Origin: Actinomyces sp.
Lineage (GTDB): Bacteria > Actinomycetota > Actinomycetes > Actinomycetales > Actinomycetaceae
Direction: 5' to 3'
DNA: 5,515 bases
NCBI GenBank assembly: GCA_012837655.1
Contig: DUQT01000047.1
Span: 1-5,515 of the forward strand
The notes under the pieces are model-generated. The model saw only the letters and a list, made by a program, of their open reading frames with translations, was not told the origin of the DNA and searched no databases. Both the position numbers and the translations under genes were made by a program. Below, one piece after another: positions 1-4,136 of the stretch. Every line of letters begins with the position of its first letter. Position 1 is the stretch's first letter.

Positions 1-63
1 CTCACCGCGCCCGACGGGGGAGAAGCCGGACTAGCGCCCTATGGGATTACCCCGCAACCGTGA
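1..63 (+). CDS. map: Methionine aminopeptidase type I, C-terminal end (partial)
   Basis: The window opens inside a reading frame that ends at TGA 61-63. The 20 visible residues read LTAPDGG, then a short Gly/Ala/Leu stretch, then YGITPQP. From memory of the family, this resembles the tail of actinobacterial type I methionine aminopeptidases, where the last beta strand (VLTAPDGG-like) is followed by a short variable end. The enzyme removes the initiator methionine from new proteins in the cytoplasm using two divalent metals; none of its metal ligands lie in this fragment. The position supports the call, because map directly precedes infA in most actinobacterial ribosomal loci. Only the tail is visible, so the call rests on a short match plus gene order. 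Confidence 0.7.
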   Translation, partial: LTAPDGGEAGLAPYGITPQP

Positions 64-68
64 GAGAT

Positions 69-97
69 TTAACAACGATGGTCCTTTATCTTATAGG
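69..97 (+). promoter_or_regulatory. Candidate promoter for infA-rpmJ(-rpsM) transcription
   Basis: TTAACA at 69-74 (5 of 6 matches to TTGACA) is followed after 17 bases by TATAGG at 92-97 (4 of 6 matches to TATAAT). Transcription would start near base 103 and leave a leader of about 115 bases before infA. The spacing is ideal and the site sits just after the map stop, which is where a separate infA promoter would be expected. The call is based on the motif only. Confidence 0.4.
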
Positions 98-165
98 CAC
101 AATCGTTTAGAGTTGATAGCTGGGTCTTTATCTGCAATTGCAATTTGCAAACAGTTCTGACTCCG

Positions 166-184
166 CCCTCGTGAATCACGAGGG
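166..184 (+). promoter_or_regulatory. Perfect hairpin in the infA leader
   Basis: CCCTCGTG (166-173) and CACGAGGG (177-184) form a perfect 8-bp stem around a 3-base AAT loop, ending 33 bases before the infA start. No run of T follows, so it does not look like an intrinsic terminator of map transcription. A role in mRNA stability or translational control of infA is possible but inferred. Confidence 0.5.
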
Positions 185-217
185 TATCAAACAAACTGTA
201 GGGGAACGACGGAGTAT

Positions 218-439
218 ATGGCCAAAAAAGATGGCGTAATTGAAACGGAAGGCACAGTCGTTGAGGCACTGCCCAACGCAATGTTTCGAGTTGAGCTCAG
301 CAACGGGCATCTAGTTCTAGCGCACATTTCAGGAAAGATGCGCCAGCACTACATTCGTATCCTTCCTGAAGACCGCGTCGTCGTTGAGCTAAGCCCGTAC
401 GATTTGTCGCGCGGACGCATCGTTTACCGCTACAAGTGA
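218..439 (+). CDS. infA: Translation initiation factor IF-1
   Basis: This encodes a 73-residue protein, close to the usual 72. It is a single S1-like OB fold. IF-1 binds the A site of the 30S subunit together with IF-2 and IF-3 during initiation. Recognisable segments are the N-terminal KDGVIETEGTV, the central NAMFRVELSNGH, then HISGKMRQHYIRILPEDRV, and the C-terminal VELSPYDLSRGRIVYRYK; these are near-universal in bacterial IF-1. GGAG at 211-214 lies only 3 bases before ATG 218, shorter than the usual 5-9. A second purine run, GGGGA at 201-205, lies 12 bases away, so ribosome loading may be unusual. It sits between map and rpmJ, as in other actinobacteria. The identification is secure. Confidence 0.97.
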   Translation: MAKKDGVIETEGTVVEALPNAMFRVELSNGHLVLAHISGKMRQHYIRILPEDRVVVELSPYDLSRGRIVYRYK

Positions 440-474
440 ACCGACACTAAGCCGATTTTGGCGGAGGTAGAACC

Positions 475-591
475 ATGAAGGTACAGCCGAGTGTCAAGAA
501 GATCTGTGACAACTGCAAGGTGATTCGTCGCCACGGCAAAGTCATGGTCATCTGTGACAATCCGCGACACAAGCAGCGTCAGGGCCGCTAA
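475..591 (+). CDS. rpmJ: Large-subunit ribosomal protein bL36, zinc-binding (C+) form
   Basis: This is a small gene of 38 codons plus TAA. The protein begins MKVQPSVKKICDNC, continues with KVIRRHGKVMVIC and ends in NPRHKQRQGR. It is basic and follows the L36 consensus throughout. Cys11, Cys14, Cys27 and His32 form the zinc-ribbon ligand set, so this is the zinc-dependent form rather than the zinc-free paralogue induced by zinc starvation in many actinobacteria. It binds 23S rRNA in the large subunit. It has one residue (Arg) more than the common 37. GGAGG at 463-467 lies 7 bases before the ATG. Only 35 bases separate it from infA, so the two are probably co-transcribed. Confidence 0.97.
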   Translation: MKVQPSVKKICDNCKVIRRHGKVMVICDNPRHKQRQGR

Positions 592-779
592 GCCTGACCT
601 ACTTTAAAAATAAATAAGCACTACATCAGCCACTTTTGAAATGTGCGAGGGCGAGGCTTGCAAAGGTCTCAATGCCGGTGCAGGTAGAAGTGGGACCCTC
701 GGTTAAGGAGGCCGGGGCTGGAGCAACGTAAGTCCAGATGATGTGGTGACCACCTCCTTCTCACTTATGGAGTGAAAAC
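592..779 (+). promoter_or_regulatory. Structured leader between rpmJ and rpsM, possible translational control element
   Basis: These 188 bases hold no convincing gene or promoter but have considerable folding potential. Stems found by eye are: TGCGAG 644-649 with CTTGCA 657-662; GGTCTC 665-670 with GGGACC 692-697 (one G-U); AAGGAGG 705-711 with CCTCCTT 753-759 (perfect 7 bp), enclosing CTGGA 718-722 with TCCAG 733-737; and TCACT 761-765 with AGTGA 771-775. The last stem covers part of the rpsM Shine-Dalgarno (GGAG 769-772). GAGG 708-711 could pair instead with CCTC 697-700, so two alternative folds exist. In gammaproteobacteria S4 represses the alpha operon through a pseudoknot in the rpsM leader; whether this leader works similarly is inference. 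No homology to that element is claimed. Confidence 0.45.
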
Positions 780-1151
780 ATGGCACGTATTGCCGGCGTA
801 GACATCCCCCGCGAAAAGCGGTTGGAAGTTGCGCTTACTTACATTTACGGCGTCGGCCGCACTCGCGCCCAGGAGTCACTGGCCGCGACCGGTGTTTCAC
901 CGGACACGCGCGTGAAGGACGCCTCTGAAGAAGATCTCGTGAAGCTCCGCGAATACATCGAGGGTAACTACAAGGTGGAAGGTGACCTGCGCCGTGAGGT
1001 TCAGGCTGATATCCGCCGCAAAATTGAGATTGGTTCCTACCAGGGACTGCGCCACCGTCGTGGCCTTCCGGTCCGTGGTCAGCGCACTAAGACCAACGCT
1101 CGTACCCGCAAGGGCCCGAAGCGCACAGTTGCCGGTAAGAAGTCGGCATAA
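780..1151 (+). CDS. rpsM: Small-subunit ribosomal protein uS13
   Basis: This encodes a 123-residue protein, a normal length for S13. It opens MARIAGVDIPREKR, followed by the helix-hairpin-helix-like segment LTYIYGVGRTRAQE. The middle carries LREYIEGNYKVEGDLRREV, then SYQGLRHRRGLPVRGQRTKTNARTRKGP, the family signature. The basic tail (KRTVAGKKSA) reaches toward the P-site tRNA in known ribosome structures. S13 sits in the 30S head and forms bridges with the large subunit. The start is fixed by the conserved N-terminus and by GGAG 769-772, 7 bases upstream. It is the first gene of an rpsM-rpsK-rpoA-rplQ block equivalent to the alpha operon, and the preceding leader may regulate it. Confidence 0.98.
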   Translation: MARIAGVDIPREKRLEVALTYIYGVGRTRAQESLAATGVSPDTRVKDASEEDLVKLREYIEGNYKVEGDLRREVQADIRRKIEIGSYQGLRHRRGLPVRGQRTKTNARTRKGPKRTVAGKKSA

Positions 1152-1191
1152 CCCCGTTCGGGTATACCACCAAATCGCAGGAGAATAAATT

Positions 1192-1599
1192 ATGGCTGCT
1201 ACTAAGTCACGTTCACATGCGGCCCGTTCGGGACGGCGCAAGAATCGCCAGAACGTTCCCCACGGCCACGCATACATCAAATCGACGTTTAACAACACGA
1301 TCGTGTCCATCACGGACCCGAATGGTGCTGTCCTGTCCTGGGCTTCTTCCGGTCAGGTCGGCTTTAAAGGTTCACGTAAGTCCACCCCGTTCGCCGCACA
1401 GCTTGCAGCTGAATCCGCAGCTCGTCGTGCTCAGGAATACGGTGTGAAGAAGGTCGACGTTTTCGTTAAGGGACCCGGCTCTGGCCGTGAGACCGCGATT
1501 CGTTCGCTCCAGGCGACTGGCATTGAGGTTGGCTCCATTCAGGACGTCACCCCCCAGCCGCACAACGGTTGCCGCCCACCGAAGCGTCGCCGGGTCTGA
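1192..1599 (+). CDS. rpsK: Small-subunit ribosomal protein uS11
   Basis: This encodes a 135-residue protein, usual for actinobacterial S11. A basic N-terminal tail (about residues 1-22) is followed by HGHAYIKSTFNNTIVSITD, then GAVLSWASSGQVGFKGSRKSTPFAAQ, FVKGPGSGRETAIRSLQ and the invariant C-terminal PHNGCRPPKRRRV. S11 binds 16S rRNA in the 30S platform near the mRNA exit and the Shine-Dalgarno helix. AGGAG at 1179-1183 lies 8 bases before the ATG. The gap from rpsM is 40 bases. The next gene is not rpsD, as in many bacteria, but rpoA after a structured 139-base gap. The TGA stop lies within a potential stem-loop (1593-1597 with 1611-1615). Confidence 0.98.
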   Translation: MAATKSRSHAARSGRRKNRQNVPHGHAYIKSTFNNTIVSITDPNGAVLSWASSGQVGFKGSRKSTPFAAQLAAESAARRAQEYGVKKVDVFVKGPGSGRETAIRSLQATGIEVGSIQDVTPQPHNGCRPPKRRRV

Positions 1600-1721
1600 G
1601 CGTTCGTACGAGACCTTAGAGTCTTCACGTCGAGTCGGAAGAGCCTCCCGGTTCTTACCGACACACACCTGTTCCAGCGCCTGCTGGTAACACCACCCGA
1701 TGTCATATGGCGGATATCGGG
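1593..1721 (+). promoter_or_regulatory. Row of hairpins between rpsK and rpoA, candidate cis-regulatory RNA
   Basis: Four successive foldable units occupy nearly the whole gap. (a) GGTCT 1593-1597 with AGACC 1611-1615, extended by CGT 1601-1603 with ACG 1608-1610. (b) 1634-1645 with 1650-1662: a 12-bp stem (GTCGG/CCGAC, then AAGAGCC/GGTTCTT with one G-U), a single bulged A1657 and a TCCC tetraloop. (c) GTT-CCAGC 1671-1678 with GCTGG-T-AAC 1683-1691 around a GCCT loop. (d) CCCGATGTC 1696-1704 with GATATCGGG 1713-1721 (one G-U), loop of 8. Unit (d) ends only 3 bases before the rpoA Shine-Dalgarno. None is followed by a T run, so these are not ordinary terminators. Translational control or RNA processing is inferred. 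I do not recognise a known family. Confidence 0.55.
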
Positions 1722-1724
1722 AAG

Positions 1725-1741
1725 AAAGGATCACAGACGTG
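1725..1741 (+). promoter_or_regulatory. Ribosome binding site and GTG start of rpoA
   Basis: AAAGGA at 1725-1730 lies 8 bases before GTG 1739-1741. The in-frame ATG at 1700 has no purine-rich sequence at the right distance and lies inside a predicted hairpin. It would also add 13 residues that alpha subunits of related bacteria do not have. The GTG start is therefore preferred. Confidence 0.8.
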
Positions 1742-2728
1742 CTCATTGCACAGCGACCCACTCTGACAGAAGAGAAGGTTAGCGACTACCGCTCGCGCTT
1801 CACCCTGGAGCCCCTTGAGCCTGGTTTTGGCTACACGTTAGGTAACTCCCTACGTCGCACCCTACTGTCCTCGATTCCAGGGGCAGCGGTGACGTCCATT
1901 CGTATTGACGGCGTCCAGCACGAGTTTTCAACCGTGCCGGGTGTCAAAGAGGACGTTGCTGAGATCATCCTAAACATTAAGGACATCGTCCTGTCGTCTG
2001 AGAATGACGAGCCCGTAGTGATGTACCTGCGCAAGGCTGGCGCCGGTGAAGTCACTGCTGGAGACATCACGCCCCCGGCTGGCGTGGAAATCCACAACCC
2101 TGATCTTCACCTCGCAACCCTGTCCGAAAAGGGCAAGGTTGAGATCGAGCTGACGGTTGAGCGTGGCCGCGGATACGTTTCCGCCGCCCAGAATAAGACT
2201 GTGGACGCGGAGATTTCCCGCATCCCGGTTGACTCGATCTACAGCCCGGTTCTGCGGGTGACGTACAAGGTTGAAGCTACCCGTGTTGAACAGCGCACTG
2301 ACTTCGATCGCCTCGTCGTTGACGTGGAGACGAAGCCGGCAATCTCGCCGCGCGATGCTCTTGCCTCCGCAGGTAAGACCCTCGTTGAACTGTTCGGCCT
2401 TGCACGTGAGTTGAACACGGAAGCTGAGGGCATCGAGATCGGCCCGTCCGCAACTGAAGAGACCCTCGCGCAGGATCTTGCTCTGCCGATTGAGGACCTT
2501 GGTCTGCAGTCGCGTTCTTACAACGCTCTGCGTCGCCGTGGCATCCTCACCGTTGGCGAGCTAGTTGCCCATTCGGAAGCCGATCTGCTTGATATCCGTA
2601 ACTTCGGAACGAAGTCCATTGAGGAAATCAAGGAGAAGCTGGCGGGACTTGGAATGACCCTCAAGGATGCGGTCATGCCAGGCGCACCGGCTGACCAGCC
2701 CGGCTCTGTTAAGTTCAGCGACGAGTAA
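1739..2728 (+). CDS. rpoA: DNA-directed RNA polymerase alpha subunit
   Basis: This encodes 329 residues from the GTG start. The N-terminus reads MLIAQRPTL, standard for actinobacterial alpha. The N-terminal domain (about 1-230) drives dimerisation and binding of beta and beta', with LEPGFGYTLGNSLRRTLLSS at about 26-45, the HEFSTVPGVKED segment, and VERGRGYVSA followed by IPVDSIYSPVLRVTYKVEATRVEQRTDFDRL. A linker leads to the C-terminal domain (about 247-313), which contacts UP elements and activators; RSYNALRR (Arg259, Asn262) and LLDIRNFGTKSIEEIKEKL match the helix-hairpin-helix DNA-binding surface. The tail after about 315 is short. It lies between rpsK and rplQ, as is typical. A 6-bp inverted repeat (2721-2726 with 2730-2735) overlaps the stop codon. 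Confidence 0.98.
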   Translation: MLIAQRPTLTEEKVSDYRSRFTLEPLEPGFGYTLGNSLRRTLLSSIPGAAVTSIRIDGVQHEFSTVPGVKEDVAEIILNIKDIVLSSENDEPVVMYLRKAGAGEVTAGDITPPAGVEIHNPDLHLATLSEKGKVEIELTVERGRGYVSAAQNKTVDAEISRIPVDSIYSPVLRVTYKVEATRVEQRTDFDRLVVDVETKPAISPRDALASAGKTLVELFGLARELNTEAEGIEIGPSATEETLAQDLALPIEDLGLQSRSYNALRRRGILTVGELVAHSEADLLDIRNFGTKSIEEIKEKLAGLGMTLKDAVMPGAPADQPGSVKFSDE

Positions 2729-2761
2729 GACTCGTTTGAAAGTATTTATCTAGGAGACATC

Positions 2762-3313
2762 ATGCCCAAGCCTACGAAGGGCGCTCGTCTGGGAGGAAGC
2801 CCCGCCCACGAGAAACTAATGCTGGCAAACCTCGCGCAGGAGCTCTTCCAGCACGGACAGATCACGACCACGGTTGCAAAGGCTCGTCGCGTGCAGCCGC
2901 TCGCGGAGAAGCTTATTACGAAGGCTCGCCGCGGCGACCTTCACGCTCGTCGTACCGTTGCGAAGACGATCCCGAACAAGGACATCCTGTACATCCTGTT
3001 CGACGAGATCGCACCGTCGATCGACCCGGAGCGCGAAGGTGGCTACACCCGCATCACGAAGATCGGAAACCGCAGGGGAGACAACGCCCCAATGGCGATC
3101 ATTTCGCTGGTCACCGAGAAGGTTGAGAAGAAGGCTGTCGTAGCCGAGGCAGAGAAGACTGCCGCAATGGCTGCCGCCGCTGAAGACGAGGACGCGGCTG
3201 AGTCCGCAGCATCCGCTTCCGCGGAGTCTGCTTCTTCTGCATCCGCTGAGTCCGCTTCTTCCGCATCTGCGGAATCTGCTGCTTCCGCTGAGAAAGCTGA
3301 GGAAGAGAAGTAA
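2762..3313 (+). CDS. rplQ: Large-subunit ribosomal protein bL17 with repeat-bearing acidic Ala/Ser tail
   Basis: This encodes 183 residues against about 120 for the minimal family. The core (about 1-122) is a normal L17: MPKPTKGARLGGSPAHEK, LANLAQELFQHGQITTT, AKARRVQPLAEKLITKARRGD, then EREGGYTRITKIGNRRGDNAPMAIISLV. L17 lies near the peptide exit tunnel. The extra ~60 residues start with EKVEKKAVVAEAEK, become Ala/Glu/Asp-rich and then Ala/Ser/Glu-rich, with three 8-residue repeats, and end KAEEEK. Actinobacterial L17 often has a C-terminal extension; the regular Ser-rich repeat is what stands out. AGGAG 2752-2756 is 5 bases before the ATG. It lies 33 bases after rpoA, and a strong terminator follows. 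Confidence 0.96.
   Translation: MPKPTKGARLGGSPAHEKLMLANLAQELFQHGQITTTVAKARRVQPLAEKLITKARRGDLHARRTVAKTIPNKDILYILFDEIAPSIDPEREGGYTRITKIGNRRGDNAPMAIISLVTEKVEKKAVVAEAEKTAAMAAAAEDEDAAESAASASAESASSASAESASSASAESAASAEKAEEEK
3215..3286 (+). repeat. Three tandem 24-bp units encoding an Ala/Ser/Glu octapeptide in rplQ
   Basis: Units 3215-3238, 3239-3262 and 3263-3286 encode ASAESASS, ASAESASS and ASAESAAS (residues 152-175). The DNA copies differ at several third positions (gct/gca, tcc/tct, gcg/gct, gag/gaa), so the peptide is better kept than the bases. This fits an older expansion or selection on the protein. Confidence 0.85.
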
Positions 3314-3334
3314 GTTTCCTTCTCTTAAACTTTG

Positions 3335-3373
3335 AGCGCGGGAGTTGCCTGTTTAGGTAGCTCCCGCGCTTTT
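3335..3373 (+). terminator. Rho-independent terminator after rplQ
   Basis: AGCGCGGGAG (3335-3344) pairs perfectly with CTCCCGCGCT (3361-3370). The stem continues inward with TTGCCT (3345-3350) against AGGTAG (3355-3360), giving 16 bp including two G-U pairs, capped by a GTTT loop. TTTT (3370-3373) follows, a short but usable U run. It closes the ribosomal-protein transcript 21 bases after the rplQ stop. Confidence 0.9.
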
Positions 3374-3374
3374 G

Positions 3375-3387
3375 TACAATCACACTG
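3375..3387 (+). promoter_or_regulatory. Candidate -10 element for a leaderless transcript of the ROK-type gene
   Basis: TACAAT at 3375-3380 matches TATAAT at 5 of 6 positions. Six bases separate it from G3387, the first base of the GTG start, so +1 and the start codon would coincide. There is no Shine-Dalgarno before this GTG. No convincing -35 box is present; that region is occupied by the terminator's 3' arm. This arrangement is typical of leaderless actinobacterial mRNAs. Confidence 0.55.
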
Positions 3388-4136
3388 TGACTGAAAATAG
3401 GACCCTGGCAGTGGATTGTGGCGGAGGCGGAATTAAAGCTTCCGTTTTGGATGAGAACGGGACGATGACCGCACCCGCAGTGCGAACAGCGACGCCCTAC
3501 CCGCTTCCTCCACACCTTTTAGTTGAAACGATTGCAGATTTGGCGGGCCACCTGCCTCCGACGGACCGTGTGACGGTGGGCATGCCCGGCATGATCCGAC
3601 ACGGCATCGTGATTGCCACTCCGCACTACATAACCAAGGATGGTCCGCGGTCAAAGGTCCTGCCGCAACTTGTGGAAGCCTGGGAGCGGTTCGACATGCG
3701 CCTGGCTTTAGAAGATCGGTTAGGCATCCCCGCCCTCGTGCTGAATGACGCTGAAGTTGCTGGTGCGGGAGTCATTTCTGGAACTGGTTTGGAAATGATT
3801 ATCACGCTTGGAACCGGATTGGGGAACGCGGTTTTTGATGCGGGACGGTTGGCTCCGCACACGGAGATTTCGCAGGGGCCGATTAGGTGGGGCCTGACTT
3901 ACGACGACTACATCGGTGAGCATGAGCGGCTTCGACTAGGTGATGCCCACTGGTCGCGGCGCGCGCGTCGCGTCGTGGCGAGCCTGCGACCGATGTACCT
4001 GTGGGACCGGCTCTACATCGGGGGCGGCAACGGCGTGCGCATCACGCCGACGCACCGCGACCACCTCGGAGAAGACGTCGTCATCGTGCCAAACGACGCG
4101 GGAATCCGTGGGGGAGTGCGCGCATGGGAGGTCTAG
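3387..4136 (+). CDS. ROK-family sugar kinase-like protein (polyphosphate-glucokinase-like)
   Basis: This encodes 249 residues from GTG 3387; an upstream TTG at 3372 would add five residues but lies on the terminator/promoter. The fold is of the hexokinase/actin ATPase type: LAVDCGGGGIK (7-17, phosphate-1 loop with Asp10), VGMPGMIRHGIV (64-75), VLNDAEVAGAG (118-128, Asp121 as likely catalytic base), ITLGTGLGNAVFDAG (139-153, phosphate-2), and LYIGGGNGV (209-217, adenosine region). The order and length resemble polyphosphate glucokinase, which phosphorylates glucose with polyphosphate or ATP. The sugar-binding ExGH motif reads EISQ (160-163), so Gly and His are replaced and the substrate is uncertain. 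No Cys-rich zinc motif of longer ROK proteins is seen. It lies between rplQ and truA and overlaps truA by 13 bases. Confidence 0.8.
   Translation: MTENRTLAVDCGGGGIKASVLDENGTMTAPAVRTATPYPLPPHLLVETIADLAGHLPPTDRVTVGMPGMIRHGIVIATPHYITKDGPRSKVLPQLVEAWERFDMRLALEDRLGIPALVLNDAEVAGAGVISGTGLEMIITLGTGLGNAVFDAGRLAPHTEISQGPIRWGLTYDDYIGEHERLRLGDAHWSRRARRVVASLRPMYLWDRLYIGGGNGVRITPTHRDHLGEDVVIVPNDAGIRGGVRAWEV
4111..4126 (+). promoter_or_regulatory. Ribosome binding site and ATG start of truA
   Basis: GGGGAG at 4111-4116 lies 7 bases before ATG 4124-4126, inside the 3' end of the upstream gene. The same frame is open back to 4001, but the residues it would add are an Arg-rich shadow of the kinase gene. ATG 4124 is therefore the start, overlapping the upstream stop (TAG 4134-4136) by 13 bases and suggesting translational coupling. 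Confidence 0.75.

Noticed and set aside
605..627. AT-rich stretch after rpmJ as a promoter for rpsM
   Set aside because: Several -10-like strings exist, but none has an acceptable -35 partner at 16-18 bases.
641..706. Small open frame ATG 641 to TAA 704-706 (21 codons) in the rpmJ-rpsM gap
   Set aside because: No Shine-Dalgarno precedes the ATG, the peptide matches nothing I recognise, and the region is better explained as a structured leader.
1151..1163. ACCC/GGGT inverted repeat just after the rpsM stop
   Set aside because: Only 4 bp with no T run; too weak to call a terminator or regulatory hairpin.
1700..1738. Upstream ATG 1700 as the rpoA start, giving a 342-residue protein
   Set aside because: It has no ribosome binding site, lies in a predicted hairpin and adds residues foreign to the family. 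GTG 1739 has a good Shine-Dalgarno and gives the conserved N-terminus.
2721..2735. ACGAGT/ACTCGT hairpin over the rpoA stop as a terminator
   Set aside because: A 6-bp stem with a 3-base loop and only TTT after it. rplQ is 33 bases downstream and surely co-transcribed, so at most a weak pause site.
4001..4123. Upstream ATG 4001 as the truA start
   Set aside because: The added 41 residues are Arg/His/Pro-rich and arise from reading the kinase gene out of frame. ATG 4124 has GGGGAG at the right distance.
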